From contig NC_080680.1 of NCBI RefSeq assembly GCF_030445035.2, positions 46,017,212 to 46,081,211 of the forward strand: a stretch of 64,000 nt of DNA, in the 5' to 3' direction. A program made the translations under genes and the position numbers. Position 1 is the stretch's first letter; each line of letters begins with the position of its first letter. A model generated the notes under the pieces. It was not told the DNA's origin. It did no database searches and saw only the letters and a list, made by a program, of their open reading frames with translations. The DNA comes from Dasypus novemcinctus. Lineage: Eukaryota; Chordata; Mammalia; Cingulata; Dasypodidae. Positions 35,293-46,435 of the stretch are shown here, one piece after another.

Positions 35293-35385
35293 CTGCCTGC
35301 CTCATCCTTCAAGACTCAGCTCACCTACCCTCTCTTCTGGGTAACACTCTGGAGACTACATCTCCCAAGCAGCCTCTCCTCCCTG
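35293..35385 (-). mobile_element. L2 LINE relic, antisense (weak)
   Basis: CATCCTTCAAGACTCAGCTCACC..CTCTGGAGACTACATCTCCCAAGC resembles the complement of the L2 3' end, whose usual phrase is catccttcaaggcccagctca. Confidence 0.5.
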
Positions 35386-35397
35386 TTTCACATCCAA

Positions 35398-35612
35398 TAA
35401 TAGCTAAGACATTTAAATCACTTATGATGTGCCAAGTACTCTTCAAAATGCTTTATATGTATTAACCCACTTGATCTTTACCTCTGGAAATGGAGGCACA
35501 GAGTTAAACTTGCCCAGTGTCATTAGTGAAGGGAAGAACTGGGATTCAAACCCTGGAAATCTGGGTCCAGAGTCCCTCTCTTAACCATTATGCTCTCCCT
35601 CTGCTCTGTTGA
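35398..35612 (-). mobile_element. MIR SINE, antisense
   Basis: ATGTGCCAAGTACTCTTCAAAATGC, GTATTAACCCACTTGATC, GGAGGCACAGAGTTAAACTTGCCC, CTGGGATTCAAACCCTGG and CTTAACCATTATGCTC follow the complement of the MIR consensus in order. Confidence 0.85.
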
Positions 35613-35659
35613 ACCAATATTTACTTGGTATTTATTATGTCATAGTCTAATTTTATTTG

Positions 35660-35710
35660 GAATATATTCTAACTTAGAATATATTCTAGGATAACTTAGA
35701 ATATATTCTA
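35660..35710. repeat. Three copies of a palindromic GAATATATTC motif
   Basis: The 10-bp palindrome GAATATATTC occurs at 35660-35669, 35677-35686 and 35699-35708. The intervening DNA is also similar (TAACTTA, TAGGATAACTTA). A fourth, partly matching copy lies just past the SINE at 36143-36152 because the motif was duplicated on insertion. Confidence 0.85.
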
Positions 35711-36143
35711 GGAAAGCAGACTTGACCCAGTGGATAGGGCGTCCGTCTACCACATGGGAGGTCCGCGGTTCAAACCCCGGGCCTCCTTGACCTGTGTGGA
35801 GCTGGCCCATGCGGAGTGTTGATGCGCGCAAGGAGTGCTGTGCCATGCAGGGTGTCCCCAGCGTAGGGGAGCCCCAGACGCAAGTAGTGTGCCCCGTAAG
35901 GAGAGCCACCCAGCGCGAAAGAAAGTGCAGCCTTCCCAAGAATGGCGCCACACACACGGAGAGCTGACACAACAAGATGACGCAACAAAAAGAAACACAG
36001 ATTCCTGGTGCCACTGATAAGGATAGAAGCGGTCACAGAAGAACTCACAGCAAATTGACACAGAGAGCAGACACCCCGGGGCGGGGGGGGCGGGGCGGGG
36101 GAGTGGAGAGAAATAAATAAATAAATAAATCTTAAAAAAAAAT
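35711..36143 (+). mobile_element. DAS-SINE, long subfamily, with TSD
   Basis: The flanking duplication AATATATTCTA is at 35700-35710 and 36144-36154. The head carries GTGGATAGGGCGTCC and GTTCAAACCCC. The body has the GACACAACAAGATGACGC module. The G-rich tract (36078-36103) is extended and the tail is AAATAAATAAATAAATAAATC-like. The 5' end (GAAAGCAGACTTGACCC) is slightly changed. Confidence 0.92.
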
Positions 36144-36349
36144 AATATATTCTAATTTTTTCTGCTTCCCCCATCAAGGGATGGGTTTTATATTACTCCT
36201 TGCTAAAGTTATAGCTCCTGACCCAGTGCAGTTTCAATACACTTGGTGTTGAATGTTTGAGCCAATTATGAGCCAAAAACTTAGTAAGAAATTGTCCTGT
36301 TTGTTGAGTGAATAAATGAGCCCAAACTTACCTCAAGCCCCATTTTCTT

Positions 36350-36350
36350 T

Positions 36351-36381
<31 letters not shown>

Positions 36382-36738
36382 AAAGATTTATTTATTTATT
36401 TAATTTCCCCCCCTCCCCTGGTTGTCTGTTCTTGGTGTCTATTTGCTGCGTCTTGTTTCTTTGTCCGCTTCTGTTGTCAGCGGCACGGGAAGTGTGGGCG
36501 GCGCCATTCCTGGGCAGGCTGCTCTTTCTTTTCACGCTGGGCGGCTTTCCTCACGGGCGCACTCCTTGCGCGTGGGGGCTCCCCCACGCGGGGGACACCC
36601 CTGCGTGGCACGGCACTCCTTGCGCGCATCAGCACTGCGCATGGCCAGCTCCACACGGGTCAAGGAGGCCCGGGGTTTGAACCGCGGACCTCCCATGTGG
36701 TAGACGGACGCCCTAACCACTGGGCCAAAGTCCGTTTC
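36350..36738 (-). mobile_element. DAS-SINE, short subfamily, antisense, 19-bp TSD
   Basis: A perfect 19-bp duplication beginning CCTCAAGCCC flanks it (36331-36349 and 36739-36757). The complement of the tail gives a T tract at 36348-36381 with one interrupting C, followed by AAAG. It lacks the 46-bp module and has the AATTAAATAAATAAATAAATC tail of the short type. In the orientation of SLC1A1 the T tract followed by AG resembles a splice-acceptor polypyrimidine tract. Confidence 0.93.
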
Positions 36739-36757
36739 CCTCAAGCCCCATTTTCTT

Positions 36758-39700
36758 CAGAAATTTTCTCAGCCTTATTCAGCCACCTCTGATCTCTATC
36801 AGTAACAATGGAGTAATATTAATCAGCATACATGTCTAGCAAGTTACTCCTCCTCAAAGCTAGATTATGAATCTGTTAAGGACAAAAGCATTCCTATTAC
36901 ACCTAGCAGGCACTGGAAAATTACACTTAACAGCAGACACTGGAAATGAGACCTTAAAGTAATGAAACCGACTCTTAAAAGCTATGTAAAAAAGATGTAC
37001 CTAATACTTCAAACTCTCTGGACTTTTGTTTCCTTATCAGGAAAAAGGAGGGGTTTGGATTACTTGGAAGAGCAAGGATGATCTGTTCATGGGCAAACTC
37101 CCATTTATAGGTAGTGAACTATTTGGTGTGCTATGTTGAGTAGGTAGCAGAGGCAAAAGTTCTGATTATTGATGTCTGCTCAGATTAGAACTACAAAGTA
37201 ATGGTTTATATGCTGCCTGCTTATCGACCCTGAGTTGATATACTTGAAAAATTTGTAACAATAAATTTTGTTGAAGATTTTGTCAAAAAAAAAAAATCTC
37301 TGAGGTTCCTTTAGCTTTAAGATCCTTTAGTTCAGTAACTGTGTAGTGATTCCTCAGTTCATTGCTAGGAGCCAGAGGAACTCTTCCATGTGGAACTAAG
37401 GGAAGTTTAAAGGTCATTACGTGAGGATGAAATCATCTTGAAGTTGAGTCAAATGTTATGCATTTGAACTACTGATTAGTAATTTAGGGATAATGATGTA
37501 AATTGTAGATTGAGCAATTATCAGGGTAATGTTCTATGTCAGTATTAATATTCCATTACAACTAGAATATAGGACACCAGAAAACAGAATGAGGTTAGAG
37601 AATGGAAAGCTAAGGGTTAATCTGTGCAGAACTGGTAAATAGGTTGTTTGTAAATCTTTGGAAATTAATAGAAATGGTGAAAGCACATCATAGTGTTTGT
37701 AACTGGCAGTGCTGTTGTATGGGTATGACGGTCTTGCAAGGGAAAGTCAAAGGTCATGTATATTACTAGAAGGAAAGCTAAAAAATGTAACATGGAACTG
37801 TGCGGCATAGTGAAACCTCATGTGAAATATGAATATGGGTAATATTGCACATGTAAGACTTTTTTGCTAAAACTGATCAAATGTACATTATTTTTACAAG
37901 ATGTTAATATCAAGCAAAAATACATCTAATACAAACTATGGATAGTAGTATATAGTAATATATTAATAATCATTAAGGGTGTTTTGTTGGTTTTTTTTTA
38001 AAAAAAAAAGAAATATACTAAGGGAAAGAAACTAGACACAAGGCACTACATATTGCTTGGCTCCTATCTATCCAAAATATGGGTACAAATAAACTAGAGA
38101 CACAGAAACAGAATAAAGGCTATGAATGGCAGCAGAAGCATAGAGATTGAGAGGTGATGAGTTTTTTTTTTGTTTATTTTTCTTATTACTGGAATAATGA
38201 AAATGCTGTAATAATGATTGAACTGATGAATGGACAACCATGTGATTATGCCAAATACCACTGATTATACACTTTGGCTGAATAGTATGATTTATTAATA
38301 TGTACCAATAAAATTGATTTGTTTAAATAAATCCTCCATTACCGCAGTAATATGAGGTCTAATAAACATACATTTGAACTTCATATGTCTCTAATTTAAA
38401 ATGTTCAGGAAGCATAGAATACTCCAAAAACACAAAATAAAATAATAGTGTCTTTTAAAGCTTTAATTTAAATGGTAGAAATAGCCTAGTTCCTATATGC
38501 TCAAAATCAGTTCTTTCCACAATACATAATAAATAATCAGTTTGATATAAGGAAAACAACACTGGCATAATTGTCCATATGTAAAGGGGACTTTTGCTTT
38601 CAAAGAAAAAAATAGCTTTGTGCTTATATATTTCTGAAAAGCTGATGGAAAATACATGGTTACTTGTTTAATCATATTTAGATTTGTATTCATATATTTG
38701 TTTATAGCATGCTGTAGACACAACTGTATTATTAGGAAAATAATTATCATTTGAATTGGTTTCCCTATTCTCTAGGAATTTGGTAGTTGTTAGAATGTTA
38801 GATTTGTGTAAGTCACTTTAGGTTTAAAAGTGTGTGTGTTTGTGTGCAGGAGTGCATGTGTGTATTGCATGTATCTGCCCTGAAGCACCTTGCTTAAATA
38901 CCTTAGAGAAGGAGTCCCTTTCAAAGTGAATCATTAAATAGTGATATATTCTTCCATATATTGAAGAATTAGGGGGAAAAAATGGGCTTTGAATGCCTAT
39001 GCTTGGTGCTTTCAGTTTTTTAAATCAAATGAAAACCCACTAGATTTGGGGAATTACTGAAAAGGATGTGATTTTTGGTTGTCCTATGCAAAGTATATAC
39101 CTCAAACCCATCAAAGAAAAGCTCCAAGCAAAATTATAACCCAAAAGAATTATAAAATGCATCTTAAAATCATTTTAAGTTTTAGGTTCTGCAGGTCATA
39201 GTTGGTATATACATAGTTAAGGCCATCTATCTGGAGGACTTTGGATGTAAGTGACAGGAGGAAAGAAGAGAGTCTGTCTCTGGTTGCAGTACTCAGAAAA
39301 GAGAAGATGGTTGACAGATACGTGTCTTGTCAGAGGGTGCTTGATCTAAGATATAGTGTTTTATTTAACACAATATAACTACAGAATCAAAGTTACCCAC
39401 CTGTCAAAAATTTGAGCAGCAGGCGTAAGAAATAAAGGATGCTTCAAATGAGGATGTGCTATGTAGAAAATTATCGTGTGCTAATTCAGGATCTGGAGCA
39501 GCTGTAGTAGCTCAAATAGGCAAAAATCCTGGGTTAATTCAGGCAAGGTGTACATAAACGGGATTACCAATTTGCTGTGGGAGCGCATGGGATGCACATG
39601 TGCTCACTTGCTTGTAAAGGAAGTTTTCCACTTGTCTGGTGCCAGGGAAGCTCTCCCACTAAGGGGGAACTGTGTATCCCCTGCATCGCTGGCGATCTGG

Positions 39701-41015
39701 GGTCATATACCCAGTGGGGGACTCAAGCACTCTCGAAGAAAATGAACTAATTTTAGATGTCATCATGTGTGCCATTTAAACACCCTGGAGCAGAGTGTTA
39801 ACATAGCAAATGTTTTAAATGGCCTTTCCTGTTTTAAATTTAAACTTACCTCTCCCAATAGGGGATAGTATTGGAGACAGCTAGTATTAAATCAATAACT
39901 CAGTTCAGAGCTACAGATTAGCTCAGTAGATATGTTTGGAAGGGACTAATTTGTTATTCTTGCTGAGGAAACAGCTCTAAAATGCAACAAAGACTACTCT
40001 GTGGTAATTAGTACAGTCACAGTAACACCTCTGTTAATGGAAAGGAAGTGTTTCAGTGACTCACTCCTTGCCAGAAATGTTACTACCCTACTTTGAAAAA
40101 TGTCTGCTCACTGCCCGTTCCATTACCAGTGGTAGACTATTTCTTCTCCATCAAATACTCCGGCACATTCTCGTGAGCGACCGACCTTGTCCCAGAGGCA
40201 CAGACGTGGATAGTTCCTCTCCCCGTTCCACCTCTCAGCTGTGTGAGCTCTCAGGCTGTGGCCCCCCTCAGCCGAGAGGGGAGGCACTGTGCCCCTCAGA
40301 GCCAGCACTGAGGGGATAGGACCCTCCCACCAGTTCTACTGTGTTCAGGCCAAAGGGTCTTTGGTCCCAGAGTCGCTCACTGTGCCCAAGACAGTCGTCA
40401 GAGCAATTCTCCATGTTTTTAGGCAGGTCGTGATGCCAGCATCATGTGGCTTTCTGCTTGGTCTGCACATTAAAGCAACGTTGGTAGCCTTTGGAACTGG
40501 AACTTCACTTCAGAAATGACCTCAAAGTGTGTCCACACTCTTGTGTTTATTCTTATAACTGCACTGAGGCAACTATCTGGATTCAGAACACCCAGATGAT
40601 TAAAACAGTAACATTTACTCCTGGACTAATGGGGAAATTCCTACAGGAGGGAATTTAGTTGAGATTGTATAATTAAATTATTTTCTACCACTGTTCTGTT
40701 GCTTAAGAGTTATCTGGTTACTTATAATTCAGTCAAGTATTAAGTCAACAAAACAATGCGTCGTTCCCAGTAATGCCTAACTACAGAAAGCCTCTCACCA
40801 TTCCTTGAAAATAAAACGTTTTAGCTTAATTTCTGTAGGTATTTCATTTACTTAAATGCTTTCAGAACCACTTTACCACTTCATGTTTCATGTAAGATTC
40901 CTCAGATTATGAGTCTATAAAACAGACACATTTTCTCCTTCAAAAAGTTATTTCTAAACAAAATACAAACAAAAACTAAAAAAATTTTAAAAAGTTATTT
41001 CTTTGTGTCTAAACA
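36758..41015 (+). mobile_element. Intron DNA with a probable L1 3' UTR (about 37520-38350)
   Basis: At 38160-38340 the order TTACTGGAATAATGAAAATGC, GATTGAACTGATGAATGG, ACCACTGATTATACACTTTGGC and ATATGTACCAATAAAATTG is that of a sense L1 3' terminus. The upstream 700 bases are AT-rich and plausibly the rest of its 3' UTR. 36758-37500 and 38350-41015 hold no feature I can defend. A TG-rich patch is at 38831-38848. Confidence 0.5.
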
Positions 41016-41017
41016 TA

Positions 41018-41230
41018 ATAGCTAATATTTATTGGGAGCCTACTTGAATTTTATGCACACTTGTTTTCCATTCGACCTTCAGCACATAAGTTAGGGAGAT
41101 TACAGATGAGAACACTGAAACAAGGCTGAAATAACTTAGCTGAGGTCACAGTCAGAGCAGGGATTTGCACCTAGGACTGACTCTAAAGCTTAGATATTTT
41201 GGTTATGAAGCAAGGCAACTTCCTTGCTAG
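41018..41230 (-). mobile_element. MIR SINE, antisense, followed by a short (AAC)n
   Basis: AATATTTATTGGGAGCCTACTTG, GATGAGAACACTGAAACAAGG, CTTAGCTGAGGTCACAGTCAG and GGATTTGCACCTAGGACTG fit the complement of MIR. A (CAA)n run lies at 41260-41276. Confidence 0.75.
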
Positions 41231-41489
41231 CAAACTTCACTACACCTAATTGATAAAACAACAACAACAACAACAAAACTTGCAGACATCACTCTTGCAG
41301 GGTAATCAAGTAAAGCTTATTATCCTCCCTCTTGCTCCATCCCTTCTGTCTCTTGGCTCTCCCTTAACTTGTGGCATTCTGCAGTGTTTAGTCCTTTTCC
41401 CTGTTCTTCTCTTATATAAATTGTCTATTTGATCTTTTATTGTAGTCACACTTGTCTAGTTGTGGCTCACCCAGGGAGTGTTGGACTTC

Positions 41490-41660
41490 CCTGAACTGAT
41501 GTTTTTGCACATGTGTTTCACCAATTTTAATCCTACCCATCCTTAAAGATGAATCTAATTTCCATTTTCTGTATCATATAGCCTTCTCTAATTGCCCAGT
41601 CTGAAATAATCACCCTTCTGTATACTCTATACCCTTTAATTTATATCCACAGGTATACAG
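41490..41660 (-). mobile_element. Possible L2 relic, antisense
   Basis: TCCTACCCATCCTTAAAGATGAATCTAATTTCC..TAGCCTTCTCTAATTGCCC is a diverged form of the L2 3'-end complement (cctatccttcaaagcccagctcaaatgccacct..gccttccctgattgccc). Confidence 0.4.
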
Positions 41661-41884
41661 TATTTATGGCACCACTCCCAATTTTGCCCCATGGCAAGAT
41701 CACTAGTTGATTATAGCACACTTTACTGGCCAGCTCTGTTACAGCCTCAGAATTCTCAAAACTATGGTCTAGGCAACCACTCTTAATCAAATGGAATTGG
41801 CATGTAAGATGAAAAGTATTGCTTGTTGCTGGGAAAATCTATTCATTTAGCAATCAATTAGGAACTCAATTTGTTTTCCTTAAT
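41661..41884 (+). other. Intron DNA, nothing recognised
   Basis: Short stretch between a possible L2 relic and the antisense L1 3'-UTR repeat, with no feature. Confidence 0.5.
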
Positions 41885-43535
41885 TTTTTTTTAATGCTAC
41901 ATTAAAAAAATATGAGGTCCCCCTATACCCCCACCCCCCTCACCCCACTCCTTCCACATCAGCAACCTCTTTCATCATCATGTCACATTCATTGCGTTTG
42001 GTGAATACATTTTGGAGCACTGCTGCACCACATGGGTAGTGGTTTACATTGTAGTTTACACTCTTCCTCAGCCCACCCAGTGGGCCATGACAGGACATAC
42101 AATGTCCAGCATCTGTCCCTGCAGTACCACCCAGGACAACTCCAAATCCTGAAAATGCCCCCACATCATATCTCTTCTTCCCTCTACCTACCCTCAGCAG
42201 CTACAGTGGCCACTCTTTCCACATCAATGCTACAATTTCTTCCATTACTAATCACAATAGTTCCATAGTAGAATATCAGTAAGTCCACTCTAATCCATAC
42301 TCTATGCCTCCATCCTGTGGACCCTGGGGTGGTTATGTCTACTCCCCCTCTCTATCAAGAGGGGACTTTGATTCCACATGGATGATGAATGCAATTCTAC
42401 TGCTTGCAGTTGTAGGCACTCTCGGCTCCCTGGTATGGTGGTTGACCTTCTTCACCTCCCTGTTAGCTGGCCAGGGTAAGTCCAATGAACCAGAGGGTAG
42501 GAGTTGCAAGTCTGCTGAGGCTCAGGGCCTGGCTGTCACATGGACTGTCCAGAGATTCAGATCTCCTGAGTATATACCAACCCTAGTGCTAACCACAGGT
42601 CCAGTAAAAGTAACAGAAGAGACATGTGTAGAAAAGTCACATCTGAATCCAACTCCATCACACTCAAGAACACAAACTCCAAAGAGGGCCAACTGACATG
42701 GCACTGAACTCCAGAGCCATCTGCCATGACCATAGACCTGTGGGTCTCTGTAGCCCTCAGGAGAACCAGTACCTGGGCTTGTATCCACTTTGGCTGTCTC
42801 TGGGACCCTGCTGAGGTGTGCATAAGCATTACCCCTCTGATGACCTCCCAACTCTTTTTTGGAGACTCATAGCCATATAAACTCATTTGTCCTTTCCATT
42901 TCCCCCTGTTATCCAAAGTCATAAAGCAGTTTTTAATTCCTGATACTACATGTAGGCTGAGATATTCTGCTGACCTGAGTTGACCCTTTTATTCAAGGTC
43001 TTTTTCTAGTTACATCATCAACTGGTGCTTGGTAGTAATCCCTCAGTACCAGGGAAGCTTATCCCTGGGAGTCATGTCCAATGCTGGGGGGAAGGTAATG
43101 CATTTACATACTGAGTTTGGCTTAGAGAGTGGCCACATTTGAGCAACATGGAGGCTCTCAGGAGGTAACTCTTAGGCACCCTGCTGCTTTAGGCCTAGTT
43201 CATATTTCAGGTGCACAGGCTCATAATCATAGCCATCAGTATCAAGGGCTCATTATTGGACCATCCGTCTTTATTGGTCTTTGTCATTGCACTTGGGGGA
43301 TTGTTACTGTTCCATCGGGGAATGTGATAGAGCTCCCTGGCTAGGAACTCAGCACTCCCTCAGTTGTCATTTTTAACTGAAACCACTATGAAAATATCCA
43401 AACATTTTTATGTACCCTGTATACATGCCCTGGAGAACTCCCTTCCGACCATGTGCCCCCTATCAATAACACCCCACACCCATGTTCCTCCCCTGCCATA
43501 GTTGAACCTCTCTGTTATCCAAAACTTCTTTAAAA
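41885..43535 (-). mobile_element. Long antisense L1 3'-UTR-type repeat
   Basis: The largest copy of the family seen at 27225, 33190, 23401 (antisense) and 46140 (sense). The left end is T-rich with a short C-rich tract (CCCCCTATACCCCCACCCCCC), the complement of an A tail preceded by a G-rich polypurine tract. About 1.65 kb can be followed, with no recognisable ORF2 in it. This is long for an L1 3' UTR, so an LTR-retroelement interior or a composite element remains possible. All open frames here are short and unrelated to known proteins. Confidence 0.6.
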
Positions 43536-45183
43536 ATGAAGCCTAATATATTGCCAGAAGGATCTCAATTTAAATTCAACAAGTAGCCATGTTACTGTCA
43601 GGAGATGTAGAGTTGAAGTCTGTATTTTGTCTTCACAGTCTGTCAGAGGCAGCGGTAACCCTAGTATGAGCCTAATGTGGTAAATGCTGCAAGAAAGCTA
43701 CAAACTGTCATGAATCTTTAAGAAGAGAGGTAGATTTGGGAAAGAGTTCACAGAGGAGGCCATAGTTAGAATGGTCCTGGGCTTGGAGATGGAAGAGACA
43801 ATAATAATATGAGTACAGAGGTTCTTATCCTATTTTACATCCTGTTTCAGGATTGTGTGGAATGACTATATGTGTAGTGCTTTATTTTCACATTTCTTTC
43901 TCTCACCAATGTTTCCAGAGGCTAAGAATGTAGTCTTAGATGGATCTGTCATATTCTTAGCATCTAGCATTGCCCCAAAATATTTTTGTGATTGATTACA
44001 AAATCTTCTTCATTGAAGAAGAAAAGAAGTCTTTCTTATATCAATTCATTGATCCCAGGTACCCAGTCATTTGTATGGGCTTTTGAGTGAAGACACTGAG
44101 GAACTAAACTCTAACCTAAACCTGAATCATCCCAAACATACTTTACTCCTAGTTTGGGGGTCCCAGAAAAAGGCAGATCAGGTCACTGAAGCCATTTTAG
44201 AGTGAGCTCAGCGTGGTCCTGAAGCTCCCAGACTGGAGAACATCTTTCTACACTGAGGAAGATATGACCTTCCCCGGGAACCAGCAGCAGAACCAGCCTC
44301 ATCTCCAGTGAATGCTTTGGATGCATTAGAGAGAATGGAAAATAGAACTGGTTTCTGAAAGGTGGGCCATAGGTTGGAGCTGAATCAGTCTTGGATGGTT
44401 TAGCCTTTTTTGGATGTGGTATTTAGCAACTTCCATTTGTTTTAGTGAAATTTATTTCTAGTTTTCCTTTCCAGGTATCCTTTTATACCCTTTCCAAATC
44501 CTGCCCATTTCTCTCCCTATTTGGAGATTATTTCCATGACAAGAATTTAGTTAGCCTACCTGGACTACCTGGGTAGCTCCTGTAGACCTTGAGCAACTGC
44601 TTGGATATATATTAGACTTGGTCATTAAAAGTCTGAAGGTAGGTTTTTACTTTTCTATTAGCAAAAGTTAATTGTCACCTGGAAGAGGTAATAGGCTTCC
44701 TCATCACTGGGTCCATTCTTACACCTAGAGAATTTCTGGAGGTTTCGCCAGGCTAAGAGATTCTGAGTCCCACAGAGGAATGGAGATTACGATCTAGATC
44801 TGTGTTACCAGTTCAGAAGCAACAGGTCCTGCGAAATGAGCCAGGCCGCCTTACATAACTCATTTGCCACCTGCACTGAATATTGGTATTTTCCAGCCAA
44901 AATGAAAACTCTAACTTGCTTGTTTATTTTGAAAAAAATTAAAAGTTTATATTTACCTTTGTTTAAATGGAGATGATTAAGGTGTGGTTGCTTATTTAAC
45001 CTCAAGTCAGTAACAATAGAAGATTGAGCTTGTTGAATTTAAGATACAGAACCCTGAAACTGCCTGAAGTGCTCAGTCATGAGCCCTTACACATGTTGCA
45101 AATCCTTCTCAGTGCTTTGGCACCAGGGAAAGGGGTAGTGGGTCTCAGTAGGAAGGACTAGCAGCTATGAGTTTTGGCTTAGA
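43536..45183 (+). other. Intron DNA, no feature
   Basis: No exon, RNA or repeat that I can support in 1.6 kb. Confidence 0.5.
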
Positions 45184-45312
45184 TTCTCTCTCTGTCTCTC
45201 TTTCATTCCTCCTGTCACCCCCTGCATCTGTCCTTCCTTACCTCTCTTTCCCCCTGCCTCCTTCCTTCCCTCATCATCTCCCCCACTCCCCTCCCACATA
45301 CACACACGGTGC
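45184..45312 (+). repeat. Polypyrimidine tract
   Basis: About 125 bases with very few purines: TCTCTCTCTGTCTCTC, then CTTCCTTCCCTC, CCCCCACTCCCCTCCC and a short ACACACAC. Such homopurine-homopyrimidine DNA can form triplexes. Confidence 0.8.
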
Positions 45313-45378
45313 CCCACCCACACCCTAATGCTCTAGGGAACATTTGTTGTCCATGAAGGCAATATTAATAAAGGGGGC

Positions 45379-45780
45379 TGGGAAACGGACTTTGGCCCAG
45401 TAGTTAGGGCGTCCGCCTACCACATGGGAGGTCCGCGTTTCAAACCCTGGGCCTCCTTGACCCGTGTGGAGCTGGCCCTTGTGCAGCGCTGATGTGCGCA
45501 AAGGAGTGCCGTGCCACACAGGGGTGTCCCCCGCGTAAGGGAGCCCTATGCGCAAGGAGTGCACCCGGAAGGAGAGCCGCCCAGTGCGAAAGAAAAAGTG
45601 CAGCCTGCCCAGGAATGGTGCTGCCCACACTTCCCGTGCTGCTGACGACAACAGAAGCGGACAAAGAAACAAGACGCAACAAAAAGACACAGAAAACAGA
45701 CAACCGGGGGAGGGGAGGGGAATTAAATAAATAAAAATAAATCTTTAAAAAAAATAAATAAATAAAATAAAATAAAATAA
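45379..45780 (+). mobile_element. DAS-SINE, short subfamily, with TSD
   Basis: The duplication AATAAAGGGGGC is at 45367-45378 and 45781-45792. Head with GTAGTTAGGGCGTCC and GTTTCAAACCC, short-type body (CACACTTCCCGTGC) and the GGAATTAAATAAATAAAAATAAATC tail. The A-rich end has decayed into an (AAATA)/(AAAAT) repeat. Confidence 0.92.
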
Positions 45781-45919
45781 AATAAAGGGGGCCGAAAATC
45801 CCCCCAACACACGAAATATCCCAAGATTTCAAGAGTAAACAAATCCTCAAGTGTTAATGTGCAAATGACTATGCTCATCATATTTGATTCAATTTGGTTT
45901 CTGGGTGGTCATCTTAGAT

Positions 45920-46111
45920 CAGGGATTCTTAACCTTTTTTGTTCCATGGACACGTTTTCTAGTCAGGTGAAAAACCACGGACTTCTTACTAAGTCCACAC
46001 TCTACTGTGTATTATTTAATAAATATATCACACCTACACCAACACATCCCTTTAAGAATAATGCTTTTGAATTTAATTTCAAGCTCACAGACCCCTGGTT
46101 AAGAACCCCTG
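45920..46111. mobile_element. hAT-type MITE (MER5-like) with perfect 8-bp TSD
   Basis: The left terminus CAGGGATTCTTAACC and right terminus GGTTAAGAACCCCTG are imperfect inverted repeats. The element is flanked on both sides by TCTTAGAT (45912-45919 and 46112-46119), the 8-bp duplication that defines hAT transposons. At 192 bases it has no room for a transposase. The GTTCCATGGACAC and CACAGACCCCTGGTTAAGAACC phrases resemble MER5/Charlie elements. Confidence 0.9.
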
Positions 46112-46139
46112 TCTTAGATGCATTTTATAGTCATTTCTA

Positions 46140-46435
46140 GACCATTCTCGGGACTTGGAGTTGTCCTGGGTGGTGCCCTAAGGACAATTGCCGGATGTTG
46201 TATGTCCTCCCATGGCCCACTGGATGGAACGTGGGAAAGTGTGGGCTATGGTATAGAAGACAGGACATGGGGTGCAGCAATGCCCGGAGATGTACTCACC
46301 AGACGCAATGGATGTGACATGATTATGGGGGAGAGTGTTACTGTGGGGGGAGTGGTGGGGTGGGGGTGGTGAGGGCGAATGGGGACCTCATTTTTTTTTA
46401 ATGTAACATATTTTTAAAAAATGAATAAATTGAGT
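46140..46435 (+). mobile_element. 5'-truncated L1 3'-UTR-type element, sense
   Basis: The same family as 41885-43535 but in sense orientation. GGAGTTGTCCTGGGTGGTGCC.. is followed by a G-rich tract (46328-46385) and a degenerate A-rich end with AATAAA. It begins abruptly, as expected of incomplete reverse transcription. Confidence 0.75.

Noticed and set aside
42304..42696. 130-codon frame at 42304-42696 and the overlapping minus-strand frames
   Set aside because: They lie in a repeat present elsewhere in the window and do not match a known protein.
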